A DNA stretch of 64,000 nt from positions 1,798,001 through 1,862,000 of the forward strand of contig NZ_CP131131.1 in NCBI RefSeq assembly GCF_033705735.1. The letters are read 5' to 3'. The notes under the pieces were generated by a model that did not search any database, was not told where the DNA came from, and saw only the letters and a list, made by a program, of their open reading frames with translations. The translations under genes were made by a program, and so were the position numbers. This stretch comes from Shinella zoogloeoides. Its GTDB lineage: Bacteria; Pseudomonadota; Alphaproteobacteria; Rhizobiales; Rhizobiaceae. The stretch's first letter is position 1. Each line of letters begins with the position of its first letter. Positions 27,610-36,774 of this stretch are shown in pieces.

Positions 27610-28632
27610 CTAGATGTCGCCCTGCTGACTGGTCTGCTCGTCGCGGGGATTGAGTTGCCCATCGAGGATGATCGCGCCGAGCAGGATCAGCGCCTTGATG
27701 AGATTCTGGTGGATGTTCGGCAGGTTGAGGATGGTCATGCCGTTGAGCAGGATGCCGATCAGCAGCGCGCCCACGACCACGTTGCGCATGCCGCCCTTGC
27801 CGCCGGAAAGCCCGATGCCGCCGATCACCACGACCAGCACCACGTCGTAGAGCAGGGCCGAGTTGACCAGCCGCGTGTTCATGCTCTGCAGGCTGACGGC
27901 GCTCGCCATGCCGGCAAGCCAGGCAAGGAGCGCGCTTGCGACGAAGGAGGCGACGATCAGCGGGCGCACCGGGATGCCCATGGTGCGCGCGGCCTGGAAA
28001 TTGTCGCCCATCAGGTAGAGGAAGCGGCCCGGCCGCGACCAGCGCAGCAGCACCAGCGCCACCGCCACGACGGCGAGGAAGACGACGACGTCGAGCGGCA
28101 GGCCGAGGATGCGGGCCTTGCCGAGCCAGAGCAGCGTTTCGGCCGTCTCGGGAATGTAGATGACGTCCTGCGAGAGGATCTGCGAGCGGACGAAGCCGAA
28201 GACGAAGGCGCTCGAGGCCAGCGTGGCGAACAGCGCCGAGACGCCGGCATAGGCCACCATGAAGCCGTTCATCGCGCCGAGCCCGATGGTGATCGCCGCG
28301 ACGAGCGCGCTCGCCGACCAGAGCGACCAGCCCGCCTGCAACAGCTGAAGCTGGATGGCGACCGTCACCACCATGATCGAGACCATGGACAGATCGATGC
28401 CGCGCCCGATGACGACGATGCCCATGCCGGCGGCGAGGATGCCGAGCACGGAGACGCTGCGCACGATGTTGAGGAGGTTCGCCGGCGCGGTGAACCCATC
28501 GAGCGCCACGGCGAAACCGACGAACAGCACCACCGCCATCAGGAGAACGATGGTTTCCTGCGTGAATATCCTGAACAGGGGTCGGCTAGCTGGCACCTGA
28601 TGATTTCCGTCTAGAGCATTCGGATCGGGCAC
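27610..28632 (-). CDS. sugar ABC transporter permease, RbsC type
   Basis: A 340-residue permease of the BPD_transp_2 family. Typical blocks are LAAGMGIVVIGRGIDLSMVSIMVVT, GDNFQAARTMGIPVRPLIVASF and VVVIGGIGLSGGKGG. The frame as given begins with GTG at 28632 and has about 25 non-membrane residues before the first helix; no strong ribosome-binding site supports it, and a GTG at VPASRPLF further in is possible. It is the promoter-proximal gene of the second sugar operon, 141 bp before the binding-protein gene. It would pair with the permease half of the fusion protein. Confidence 0.85.
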   Translation of the reverse strand: MPDPNALDGNHQVPASRPLFRIFTQETIVLLMAVVLFVGFAVALDGFTAPANLLNIVRSVSVLGILAAGMGIVVIGRGIDLSMVSIMVVTVAIQLQLLQAGWSLWSASALVAAITIGLGAMNGFMVAYAGVSALFATLASSAFVFGFVRSQILSQDVIYIPETAETLLWLGKARILGLPLDVVVFLAVVAVALVLLRWSRPGRFLYLMGDNFQAARTMGIPVRPLIVASFVASALLAWLAGMASAVSLQSMNTRLVNSALLYDVVLVVVIGGIGLSGGKGGMRNVVVGALLIGILLNGMTILNLPNIHQNLIKALILLGAIILDGQLNPRDEQTSQQGDI

Positions 28633-28732
28633 GCCCGCGGATTAAGGTGATACTGCCGGAGCTAACTACCGACAATATCTATAGATTTTCTTTTATATAC
28701 TGAATCGGACAGGTTTTTGCGGGAACGAGGCG

Positions 28733-29731
28733 TCACGCGGAAAATCCATCCATCGTCAAGATCGTCGATCCGGTCGTCGCGCGCCCTTCGAGCGCGCGAT
28801 GCGCTTCCACCGCCGCGCGCAGCGGCAGGCTGGACGCCGCACCGGCGCGAAGGCTTCCCGAGACGAGGCGCGTGAACAGCTCCGCGCTGCGCTCGCGTCG
28901 TTCCTCGGCGCTCGTCAGATAATCGAAGACGACGGGCCGGATGGCCGACCTGGACCCCGCCGCCAGATCGGAAATGCGGAAGCCCTCGATCGGCCCGGAT
29001 GCCTGGCCGAAGCTCACGAAACGGCCGTGCGGGCGCAGACAGGCGAGCGAGCCGCGCCAGGTATCCTTGCCCACCGCGTCGAAGACCGTGTGGCACAGGG
29101 CGCCGCCAGTCAGCTCCGCCACGCGGGCGGCAAAGTCCTCGCGGCGGTATTCGATCACGGCGTCATATCCGTGCGCCAAGGCCAGTTCGGCCTTTTCCCG
29201 CGATCCGGCGGTGCCGATGGCACGCGCGCCGAGGGCGGCGATCCACTGCCCGAGCAGCAGCCCGACCCCGCCGGCGGCGGCGTGGACGAGCACCGTCTGC
29301 CCCGCCAGAACGGGCGCGGCGGTGGACACCAGCACCTGCGCCGTCAGTCCCTTGAGCAGGACCGAGGCGGCCAGCGCCGCGTCGATCCCGTCCGGCAGCA
29401 TGATCAGCCTGTCGGCGGGCATGACCCGCATCTCGCGATAAGCGCCGGTGCGCTCCAGATAGGCGACGCGCTGGCCGACCGAAAGCGTCTCGACGCCTGG
29501 GCCGAGCGCGACCACCGTGCCCGCCGCCTCCGCGCCCGGCACGAGCACGTCGCCCGGCCAGGGATAGAGCCCGGAGCGGTAATAGGTGTCGATGAAGTTG
29601 AGCCCCGCCGCTTCCTGGCGGATCAGCACCTCGCCGGGGCCGGGCGTTTCCACCGCAAGCTCCGTCCATTCCAGGACATCCGGCCCGCCGGGTTGGCGCG
29701 CGATGACCGCGCCTGCCTTGATCGCGGCCAT
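28733..29731 (-). CDS. NADPH:quinone oxidoreductase-family protein
   Basis: A 332-residue medium-chain dehydrogenase/reductase of the zinc-independent quinone oxidoreductase group. The N-terminal GroES-like domain contains EAAGLNFIDTYYRSGLYPW, then PGAEAAGTVVALGPGV; the nucleotide fold has VHAAAGGVGLLLGQW and AVGKDTWRGSLACLRPHGRFVSFG. Family members reduce quinones or enones with NADPH. It follows the AhpD-like gene by 3 bases, so both are cotranscribed with the aminotransferase upstream. The physiological substrate is unknown; a role in detoxification or carbonyl reduction is plausible. Confidence 0.85.
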   Translation of the reverse strand: MAAIKAGAVIARQPGGPDVLEWTELAVETPGPGEVLIRQEAAGLNFIDTYYRSGLYPWPGDVLVPGAEAAGTVVALGPGVETLSVGQRVAYLERTGAYREMRVMPADRLIMLPDGIDAALAASVLLKGLTAQVLVSTAAPVLAGQTVLVHAAAGGVGLLLGQWIAALGARAIGTAGSREKAELALAHGYDAVIEYRREDFAARVAELTGGALCHTVFDAVGKDTWRGSLACLRPHGRFVSFGQASGPIEGFRISDLAAGSRSAIRPVVFDYLTSAEERRERSAELFTRLVSGSLRAGAASSLPLRAAVEAHRALEGRATTGSTILTMDGFSA

Positions 29732-29734
29732 GTC

Positions 29735-30145
29735 TCAGCTCTCGACCAGGAACTGCGGATCGATCGGCAGTTGCAGCGCGTTGAGCAGGGCATTGGTCTG
29801 CGAAGCCATGCCGATCACCGCCAGAAGCTCGGCGTGCTGGTCCCCGGTCATGCCCTTGGCCTTGGCCGCCGCGGTGTGGGAATGGACGCAATAGCTGCAG
29901 CCATTGGCGACCGACACGGCGATATAGAGCATTTCCTTGACCAGCGGATCGAGCGCGCCGGGCTTGACCATGACGTCCTTCAGGCCGGACCAGATGCGCT
30001 CCAGCGTATCCGGCTGGTTGGCGAGCGCCCGCCACACATTGTTGACGAAATCGGACTTGCGGGTGGCGCGGATGTCGTCGAACACCGCCTTGACGCGCGG
30101 GTTCGCTTCGGCTTCGGCGTCGGTCCACAGGCGAACGGTACTCAT
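29735..30145 (-). CDS. carboxymuconolactone decarboxylase/AhpD-like protein
   Basis: A 136-residue all-helical protein of the AhpD/CMD superfamily. The redox signature is intact: ANGCSYCVHSHTAAA, with CxxC and a following His pair, typical of alkylhydroperoxidase-like disulfide reductases rather than true decarboxylases. Its neighbours are an aminotransferase 20 bp upstream and a quinone oxidoreductase 3 bp downstream. It may protect against peroxides or electrophiles made by the pathway. No signal peptide is present, so it is cytoplasmic. Confidence 0.85.
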   Translation of the reverse strand: MSTVRLWTDAEAEANPRVKAVFDDIRATRKSDFVNNVWRALANQPDTLERIWSGLKDVMVKPGALDPLVKEMLYIAVSVANGCSYCVHSHTAAAKAKGMTGDQHAELLAVIGMASQTNALLNALQLPIDPQFLVES

Positions 30146-30165
30146 GGCAAGTCTCCTTTCGGGCG

Positions 30166-31020
30166 TCAGCTATGCGCCCAATCCCAGTAAAGCTGCCGCG
30201 CCCGGCGGGCGAGCGGGCCATAATCGAAGGTGCGGTCGTCGAAGCCAAGGACCGGCATGACCTTAGAGATATTGCCGGTGCTGAAGATCTCGTCGGCCGC
30301 CCGGAAATCCTCGACCGTCAGCGTCTTCTCGTGCACCGCAACGCCGTCCGCGCGCAGCAGGCCGATCACCCGCTGGCGGGTGATGCCGTCGAGGAACGTG
30401 CCGTTCGGCACCGGCGTGAACACCTCGCCGTCCTTGGCCATGAATACGTTCGAGGTCGCCAGCTCCGCCACATTGCCGAGCGTGTCGCAGACCAGCGCAT
30501 TGCCGAAGCCCCTGGCGCGCGCCTCGGCCAGCATGCGGGCATTGTTGGGATAGAGGCAGGCGGCCTTGGCGTTGACCGGCATGGTCTCCAGCGTCGGACG
30601 GCGAAAACGGGTCGTCGTGATGGTGAAGCCGCCGGGCACGGCCATCGGCCGCTCCTCCAGGCAAAGGGCGAAGGCCGTCGATGCGGGATCGGGCGCGACG
30701 ACGCTCGCATCGCTCTCCTCCGCCCAGTACATGGGGCGGATATAGACGGCGGCGTCGGGCGGGAAATGCGCCAGCCCCTCCTGCACGCGCTCCATGATCT
30801 GCGCGGCGGTGAGCGTCGGCCGGAGGCCGAGCGCGCGGGCGGATGCGTTGACCCGCTCCGCATGGAGGTCGAGATCGGGGATCACACCCTCGAAGCGGCG
30901 CGCGCCGTCGAACACCAGCGAGCCGAGCCATGTCGCATGCGAGCCGGCGCCGAGAATACGCACATCGCCCGCGTGCCATTGGTTCTCGTACCACGTCCGG
31001 ACGGAAGGCGCTTGCGACAT
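30166..31020 (-). CDS. class IV (branched-chain-type) aminotransferase
   Basis: A 284-residue PLP enzyme of fold type IV. Visible motifs include GAGSHATWLGSLVFDGARRFEG at the N-terminal substrate region, VYIRPMYW, the probable PLP lysine in METMPVNAKAACLYPNN-like context (PVNAKAACLYPNNARML), and NVAELATSNVFMAKDG with the conserved Glu. Members transaminate branched-chain amino acids, D-amino acids or aminodeoxychorismate; the N-terminal pattern favours the branched-chain group. It heads the leftward operon with AhpD-like and quinone oxidoreductase genes and is divergent from a LysR gene. A catabolic role is likely because a regulator is dedicated to it. Confidence 0.8.
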   Translation of the reverse strand: MSQAPSVRTWYENQWHAGDVRILGAGSHATWLGSLVFDGARRFEGVIPDLDLHAERVNASARALGLRPTLTAAQIMERVQEGLAHFPPDAAVYIRPMYWAEESDASVVAPDPASTAFALCLEERPMAVPGGFTITTTRFRRPTLETMPVNAKAACLYPNNARMLAEARARGFGNALVCDTLGNVAELATSNVFMAKDGEVFTPVPNGTFLDGITRQRVIGLLRADGVAVHEKTLTVEDFRAADEIFSTGNISKVMPVLGFDDRTFDYGPLARRARQLYWDWAHS

Positions 31021-31135
31021 CGGAAACCTCGATTTTAATGGTCCCGCACCCTACGCACAGCTTGCTTCATGCGTCCAATGCAAATATCCCTCGGCGATGC
31101 ATGCAGGATCGGCATGAATTGGCGGGAGACGAAGG

Positions 31136-32029
31136 ATGGACGAGCGGCTGTTGAAAAGTTTCGTGACGACCGCCCAGCTCGGCAGTGTCACCTCGGCGGC
31201 CGAGCGGCTGAACCTCACCCAGCCCGCATTGTCGCGGCAGATCCAGCGGCTCGAGCAGGAGCTCGGGCTGACGCTCTTCCAGCGCAGCGGCCGCAACCTG
31301 CGCCTCTCGGTGCAGGGCGACCGGCTGCTGATCGACGCGCAGGCCGTCCTTGCCGCCAGCAAGCGCCTCCATGACGCGGTCGCCGAGATGCGCGAGGGCG
31401 AATGCGGCCTGCTGCGCGTCGGCGCCTGCTCCCAGGTGATCGAGCGCCATATGAGCGAGGTGTTGCCCGCCTGGAAGCAGGACAATCCCAATATCGACAT
31501 AAGGCTGGAGGAAGGCGGCGGTGCGGAGCTTGCCCGCCGGCTCGACGACAACGAGCTGCATCTGGCGATCAACGCCCGCCATTTCGCGCGGCCCGACCGC
31601 TTCAGCCGCGTCGATATCGGCGCGATGCGCGTGCGCGCCTTCTCGCTCCCCTCGGTCTTCGCCTGTGAGACCCGGACCATCACCCTGGCGCAGCTCTGCC
31701 GCCAGCCGCTGCTGCTGCTCAATCGAAGGCATTTCACCCGCGAGCTGCTCGAAACCGCCTGCCAGGCGGAAAGCTGCCTCGCGCAGCCGACGCTGGAATC
31801 CTCCTCGCCCCATACGCTGCTGGCGATTGCCCGCAGCAGCGGCGGCGTCGCGGTCGTGCCCCATCTCGGCACCGGCCCCGTGGAAGGGCTGGTCGCCTAC
31901 GACATCCTGCACCGCGGCAAGCCGCTCGACTTCGAGATGTCGGCGATCTGGCCGTCCTCGGTGCCGCTCCCCGGCTACGGCCAGCGCTTCATCGCCTATC
32001 TGCGCGACCGGCTCCTGCCTTCCGCCTGA
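31136..32029 (+). CDS. LysR-family transcriptional regulator
   Basis: A 297-residue regulator with the N-terminal winged helix of LysR proteins (LLKSFVTTAQLGSVTSAAERLNLTQPALSRQIQRLE, split here by residues 4-38) and a C-terminal effector-binding domain. It is divergent from the aminotransferase operon across 115 bp, the classic LysR layout, and is also 131 bp upstream of the BMP importer operon in the same direction. It therefore may control either unit. The start ATG at 31136 has GGGAGACGAAGG upstream. Confidence 0.9.
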   Translation: MDERLLKSFVTTAQLGSVTSAAERLNLTQPALSRQIQRLEQELGLTLFQRSGRNLRLSVQGDRLLIDAQAVLAASKRLHDAVAEMREGECGLLRVGACSQVIERHMSEVLPAWKQDNPNIDIRLEEGGGAELARRLDDNELHLAINARHFARPDRFSRVDIGAMRVRAFSLPSVFACETRTITLAQLCRQPLLLLNRRHFTRELLETACQAESCLAQPTLESSSPHTLLAIARSSGGVAVVPHLGTGPVEGLVAYDILHRGKPLDFEMSAIWPSSVPLPGYGQRFIAYLRDRLLPSA

Positions 32030-32160
32030 GCGCCACGACGGCGCTGTCTCGGCTGTGAACTTCCGCTGCAACCGATTGCTGCCATTTCGAATTTCCCCTA
32101 CATTGACCAAACGGTAAAAGACGCATTTCAAAAACGCGCAATCAACCAGAGGGGACGTTC

Positions 32161-33177
32161 ATGCAAAGCAATTTCGGCATTTCCAGACGCCGGCTGATCC
32201 AGGCCGCCGGCGCATCCGCGCTCGTGGCGGCGGCGGGCTTGCCAAGCCGCCTCTTCGCGGCCGAGCCGATCAAGGTCGCGGCGGTCTTTACCGTTCCGGT
32301 CGAGCAGCAATGGGTGAGCCGCATCCACAAGGCCGCAAATGCCGCCAAGGACCGCGGCGAGATCGAATATGTCTATTCGGAAAACACCGCCAACAACGAT
32401 TATGAACGCGTCATGCGCGAATATTGCGAGGCCGGGCACAAACTCATCCTCGGCGAGGTCTTCGGCGTCGAGGATGCCGCGCGCGCCGTCGCCCGTGACT
32501 ATCCCGACGTCGCCTTCCTGATGGGTTCGAGCTTCAAGCCCGATCCGGACCTGCCGAACTTTTCAGTCTTCGACAACTATATCCAGGACGCCTCCTATCT
32601 TTCCGGCCTCGTCGCCGGCGCGCTGACCAAGTCGAAGAACATCGGCATGGTCGGCGGCTACCCGATCCCCGAGGTTAACCGCCTGATGAACGCCTTCATG
32701 GCGGGCGTGAAGGAAGTGGCGCCCGACACCAGGTTCCAGGTCGCCTTCATCGGCTCGTGGTTCGATCCGCCCAAGGCCAAGGAAACCGCTTTCGCCCAGA
32801 TCGACGGCGGCGCCGACCTGCTCTATGCCGAGCGCTTCGGCGTATCCGACGCGGCCAAGGAGAAGAAGGTGCTTGCCATCGGCAACGTCATCGACACGCA
32901 GGCCGACTATCCCGATACCGTCGCCGCCTCGGCGCTGTGGCACTTCGAGCCGACCCTCGACAAGGCGATCGCCGAAGTGAAGGCCGGCACCTTCAAGGCC
33001 GACGACTACGGCGTCTATTCCTTCATGAAGAACGGCGGCTGTTCGCTCGCGCCGCTCGGCACCTTCGAAGGCAAGGTTCCGGGCGAGATCAAGGCGAAGA
33101 TCGCGGAGAAGGAAAAGGCGATCAAGGACGGTTCCTTCACCGTCGCGGTCGACGACAGCGAGCCGAAATCCAGCTAA
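32161..33177 (+). CDS. BMP-family substrate-binding protein with a Tat-type signal
   Basis: A 338-residue binding protein of the BMP/PnrA family. The N-terminus has a twin-arginine-like signal (ISRRRLIQAAGASALVAAAG) ending at LFAAEP. The mature region shows KVAAVFTVPVEQQWVSRIHKA, SENTANNDYERVMREYCEAGHKLI, NIGMVGGYPIPEVNRLMNAF and ADLLYAERFG. GAGGGGA lies upstream of the ATG. It is the first gene of an operon with an ATPase, two permeases and a cytosine deaminase-family enzyme, so a nucleobase or nucleoside ligand is likely. Tat export is unusual for this family and would mean export in a folded state. Confidence 0.87.
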   Translation: MQSNFGISRRRLIQAAGASALVAAAGLPSRLFAAEPIKVAAVFTVPVEQQWVSRIHKAANAAKDRGEIEYVYSENTANNDYERVMREYCEAGHKLILGEVFGVEDAARAVARDYPDVAFLMGSSFKPDPDLPNFSVFDNYIQDASYLSGLVAGALTKSKNIGMVGGYPIPEVNRLMNAFMAGVKEVAPDTRFQVAFIGSWFDPPKAKETAFAQIDGGADLLYAERFGVSDAAKEKKVLAIGNVIDTQADYPDTVAASALWHFEPTLDKAIAEVKAGTFKADDYGVYSFMKNGGCSLAPLGTFEGKVPGEIKAKIAEKEKAIKDGSFTVAVDDSEPKSS

Positions 33178-33182
33178 GTCCC

Positions 33183-33223
33183 TCCGCCCGGGGGCGGCCG
33201 CGCCGCGGCCCCTCCCGGGCGGA
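33183..33223 (+). other. large intercistronic stem-loop behind the BMP gene
   Basis: Ten-base arms TCCGCCCGGG and CCCGGGCGGA flank an inner GC-rich region that can fold further (GGCCGCG with GCGGCC). It begins 5 bases after the binding-protein stop and ends 39 bases before the ATPase start. No U-run follows. It probably stabilises the binding-protein message. Confidence 0.6.
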
Positions 33224-33262
33224 CGATCCCCTCTCCCACCGTTCCCTTCGGTCCGTATCGCC

Positions 33263-34792
33263 GTGTCCAGTACCCCTGTCCTCCGCCTTTCCGGCATCAG
33301 CAAGCGTTTCGGTCCGCTGAGGGCCAACGATGCGATCTCCTTCGAGCTGAAGCGCGGCGAAGTGATTGCCCTTCTCGGCGAGAACGGCGCCGGCAAGACG
33401 ACGCTAATGAATATTCTCTTCGGCCACTATGTCGCCGACGAGGGAACCGTCGAGGCCTTCGGCACGCCCCTGCCGCCGGGTGACCCGCGCGCGGCGCTTA
33501 ATGCCGGCATTGGCATGGTGCACCAGCACTTCACGCTCGCCGACAACATGACGGTGCAGGAGAATATCGCGCTCGGCACGCAAAGCCTGTGGAGCCCGCG
33601 GCTCGACAGGTCCGCCGCGCGCCGGCGCATCGAGGAACTGTCCGCCGACTTCGGCCTTGCCGTCGATCCCGCCGCCACCGTCGCCACCCTTTCGGTCGGC
33701 GAGCGCCAGCGGGTGGAAATCCTGAAGGCGCTCTACCGCGATGCCCGGATCCTGATCCTCGACGAACCGACGGCCGTGCTGACGCCCGCCGAGACGGAAG
33801 CCCTGTTCCGCACGCTGAAGCTGCTCGTCGCCAAGGGCCTGTCGATCATCTTCATCTCGCACAAGCTGCAGGAGGTCATGGCGGTCAGCGACCGCGTGCT
33901 GGTTCTGCGCGCCGGCAAGCTGGTCGGCGAGCGCGAGACGGCCTCGACCGACCGCAGGGAACTCGCCGCCCTGATGGTCGGCCAGGAGGTGAAACCGGCG
34001 GAGGTCAACCCGGCGAGGCTCGGCGCGCCGCTGCTCACGCTCGATCGCGTCTCCACCGCCCCGCACAACGGGGCCGGGCTTGCCGACGTGTCGCTCACCC
34101 TCACGGCCGGCGAGATCACCGGCCTTGCCGGCGTATCGGGCAATGGCCAGGCGGCGCTTGCCGCCCTGCTCTCCGGCATCCGGCGCCCGACCGGCGGCCG
34201 CATCTCCATCGCCGACCGGGAGGTCACCGACTGGTCGCCGCGCGCCGCGCTTGCCCACGGCATCGCCCGCATCCCCGAGGATCGCCATGCCGTCGGCACC
34301 ATCGGCGACATGAGCGTCACGGAGAACGTGATCGCCGAGCACTATGGCAGCCCGCGCTTCAGCCGCATGGGCTTCCTTAACTGGAAGGCCGCCCGGCGTT
34401 TCGCCGAGAAGATCATCGCCGACTACGACGTCAAATGCCCGTCGCCGGAGGCGCGCATCCGCCTGCTATCCGGCGGCAACATGCAGAAGCTCATCCTCGG
34501 CCGCGCGCTCGATCCCGATCCCGCGGTCATCCTTGCCAGCCAGCCGACCCGCGGGCTCGATGTCGGCGCCGTCGCCTATGTCCATCGCATGCTGCTGGCG
34601 GCGCGCGACCGGGGCGCGGCGATCCTACTGATCTCGGAGGACCTGGAGGAAATCCTGGCGCTGTCCGACCGGATCACCGTCATGTCGGCGGGGCATCTTT
34701 CCGCGCCGTCCGCGCGCGGCGAACGAAGCATCCGGGAACTGGGGGAACTGATGGCGGGCCATAGCGGGGAGCACAGCGATCATGCGGCTTGA
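33263..34792 (+). CDS. nucleobase/nucleoside ABC transporter ATP-binding protein (double NBD)
   Basis: A 509-residue ATPase starting with GTG at 33263. NBD1 has GENGAGKTT, signature LSVGERQRVEILKAL and Walker B ILILDEPTAVLTP. NBD2 has the degenerate GVSGNGQAAL, signature LSGGNMQKLILGRAL and ILASQPTRGLD with Gln at the catalytic Glu position, as in other BMP-linked ATPases. Its last 11 bases overlap the next permease gene in another frame, so the two are translationally coupled. Confidence 0.9.
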   Translation: MSSTPVLRLSGISKRFGPLRANDAISFELKRGEVIALLGENGAGKTTLMNILFGHYVADEGTVEAFGTPLPPGDPRAALNAGIGMVHQHFTLADNMTVQENIALGTQSLWSPRLDRSAARRRIEELSADFGLAVDPAATVATLSVGERQRVEILKALYRDARILILDEPTAVLTPAETEALFRTLKLLVAKGLSIIFISHKLQEVMAVSDRVLVLRAGKLVGERETASTDRRELAALMVGQEVKPAEVNPARLGAPLLTLDRVSTAPHNGAGLADVSLTLTAGEITGLAGVSGNGQAALAALLSGIRRPTGGRISIADREVTDWSPRAALAHGIARIPEDRHAVGTIGDMSVTENVIAEHYGSPRFSRMGFLNWKAARRFAEKIIADYDVKCPSPEARIRLLSGGNMQKLILGRALDPDPAVILASQPTRGLDVGAVAYVHRMLLAARDRGAAILLISEDLEEILALSDRITVMSAGHLSAPSARGERSIRELGELMAGHSGEHSDHAA

Positions 34793-35831
34793 GCCGAAGC
34801 CCGCACCGTCATTGGCGGTTACCCTGTCGTTCCCGCTGGCGGCGATCGTCACGACGCTGGTGCTGACGTCGATCCTCGTCCTCGTCGCCGGCGCGTCGCC
34901 GCTGTCGGTCTTTTATCTCGTCGCCAAGGGCGCCGCCGGTTCGCAGTTCGCGCTGATGGAGACCCTGACGCGCGCGACGCCGCTGATCTTCACCGGCCTT
35001 GCCATCGCCGTCGCCTTTCGCGCGCGGCTGTGGAACATCGGCGCCGAGGCCCAGCTCTATATGGGCGGCATCGTCACCGTGGCGCTTGGAACAGGGGCGC
35101 TGCCCCTGCCGTCCTTCATCCTGATCCCCGTGCTGATGATCGCCGCCATGGCGGCCGGCGCCCTCATCCTGCTCGGGCCGGCCGTGTTGAAGACGCGGTT
35201 CGGCGTCGATGAGGTGGTCACGACGCTGCTGCTCAATTTCATCGTGCTCCTCTTCGTCTCGATGCTGCTCGACGGCGTGCTGAAGGATCCGATGGGGCTC
35301 GGCTGGCCGCAATCGCAGAAGGTCATCGCCGAGGCGCAGTTGCCGCGCCTCATCCAGGGCAAGCGCCTGCACTACGGCTTCGTCATCGCCATCGCGGCCG
35401 CGGCCGTCGTCTGGGTGATCACGAAGAAGACCCTGCTCGGCTACGAGATGCGCGCCGTCGGGCACAATGCCGAGGGCGCGCGCTTCGTCGGCATCCCGGT
35501 CAACCGCGTGCTGATGAAGACGGCGCTGCTTTCGGGCGGCCTTGCGGCCCTTGCCGGCTTTTCGGAAGTGTCGGGACTCAAGGGCAACCTGACGCTCGAC
35601 CTCTCGCCCGGCTATGGCTACACCGGCATCGTCGTAGCGATGCTCGCCATGCTCAATCCCCTGGGTGTCGTCGCCTCCGCCATCTTCGTCGCCGGCATCT
35701 TCGTCGGCGCGGATGCCATGAGCCGCGCGGCCAAGGTGCCGAGCTACATCGCCGACGTGATGGTCGCCACATCGCTGCTGACGATGGTAGTCGCGATCCT
35801 TCTGACCCGCTTCAAGATCAGGTGGAGGTGA
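34782..35831 (+). CDS. nucleobase/nucleoside ABC transporter permease (first subunit)
   Basis: A 349-residue permease matching the longer subunit of BMP-linked importers. It shows a first helix after a short basic N-terminus, AFRARLWNIGAEAQLYMGG (about 74-92), MRAVGHNAEGARFVGIPVNRV and GYGYTGIVVAMLAMLNP. It begins within the end of the ATPase gene. It would form the channel with the next gene product. The product is of normal length with no disruption. Confidence 0.88.
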   Translation: MRLEPKPAPSLAVTLSFPLAAIVTTLVLTSILVLVAGASPLSVFYLVAKGAAGSQFALMETLTRATPLIFTGLAIAVAFRARLWNIGAEAQLYMGGIVTVALGTGALPLPSFILIPVLMIAAMAAGALILLGPAVLKTRFGVDEVVTTLLLNFIVLLFVSMLLDGVLKDPMGLGWPQSQKVIAEAQLPRLIQGKRLHYGFVIAIAAAAVVWVITKKTLLGYEMRAVGHNAEGARFVGIPVNRVLMKTALLSGGLAALAGFSEVSGLKGNLTLDLSPGYGYTGIVVAMLAMLNPLGVVASAIFVAGIFVGADAMSRAAKVPSYIADVMVATSLLTMVVAILLTRFKIRWR

Positions 35832-35832
35832 C

Positions 35833-36774
35833 ATGGACGCGCTGGACATCCTCTTTTCCGCCTCCTTCTGGGTCGCCGCGATCCGCATCGCCTCGCCGCT
35901 GATCTTCGCCACCATGGGCGAATTGATCTGCGAGCGCGCGGGCGTCCTCAATCTCGGCATCGAGGGCATCATGACGGCGGGCGCCTTCGCCGGCTGGTTC
36001 ACCGTCTATGCCGGCGGCGATCTCTGGACGGGGCTTGTGGTCGCCGCCCTCGTCGGCGCGCTGTTCGGCCTGCTGCATGCCACGCTCACCGTGCCGCTCG
36101 GCCTGTCGCAGCACGTCGTCGGCATCGGCGTGACGCTGCTCGCCACCAGCCTCACCTATTTCACCTACCGCCTCCTCCTGCCGGAGGTGACGTCGCCGCC
36201 GAAGATCGAGCCGTTCCAGCCGTGGCCCGTCCCGGGCCTGTCGAAGATCCCCGTGGTCGGCGAGGCGCTGTTCACGCAGACGCCGCTGACCTATCTCGCC
36301 TTCCTCTCGGTGGCGGTCGTCGCCTGGACCCTCTACCGGACGCCGGTCGGCCTTGCCGTCAGGGCGGCCGGCGAAAATCCCTCGGCCGTCGAGGCACAGG
36401 GCATTTCGGTGACCGGCATCCGCATGGGCGCGGTCGTCGCCGGCAGCGCGCTGATGGCGCTCGGCGGCGCCTTCCTCACCACCTCGGCCTTCAATTCCTT
36501 CTTCTTCCAGATGATCAACGGCCGGGGCTGGATCTGCATCGCGCTCGTCGTCTTCGGCTCCTGGCGGCCGGGCAAGGCGCTGATCGGCGCCATCCTGTTC
36601 GCCGCCTTCGATGCCTACCAGGTCCGTCTTCAGCAGATATCGGGCGGCATCGTGCCCTATCAGGTCTTCCTGATGATGCCCTATGCGCTGTCGATCCTGG
36701 CGCTGATCCTGGTCGCGCGCCGCGCCACCTATCCCAAAGCTTTGATGATCCCCTACCAGAAAGGCGAAAGATGA
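35833..36774 (+). CDS. nucleobase/nucleoside ABC transporter permease (second subunit)
   Basis: A 313-residue permease, the shorter partner of the pair. Family blocks are GELICERAGVLNLGIEGIMTAGAF (about 26-50, split around the helix), VRAAGENPSAVEAQGISV and the C-terminal PKALMIPYQKGER. It starts one base after the preceding stop and its own stop overlaps the deaminase start in an ATGA. That coupling ties the deaminase to this importer. Confidence 0.88.
   Translation: MDALDILFSASFWVAAIRIASPLIFATMGELICERAGVLNLGIEGIMTAGAFAGWFTVYAGGDLWTGLVVAALVGALFGLLHATLTVPLGLSQHVVGIGVTLLATSLTYFTYRLLLPEVTSPPKIEPFQPWPVPGLSKIPVVGEALFTQTPLTYLAFLSVAVVAWTLYRTPVGLAVRAAGENPSAVEAQGISVTGIRMGAVVAGSALMALGGAFLTTSAFNSFFFQMINGRGWICIALVVFGSWRPGKALIGAILFAAFDAYQVRLQQISGGIVPYQVFLMMPYALSILALILVARRATYPKALMIPYQKGER

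Noticed and set aside
28677..28686. ATCTATAGAT palindrome upstream of the second sugar operon
   Set aside because: It is short and AT-rich within a probable promoter; chance occurrence or a -10 region is as likely as an operator.
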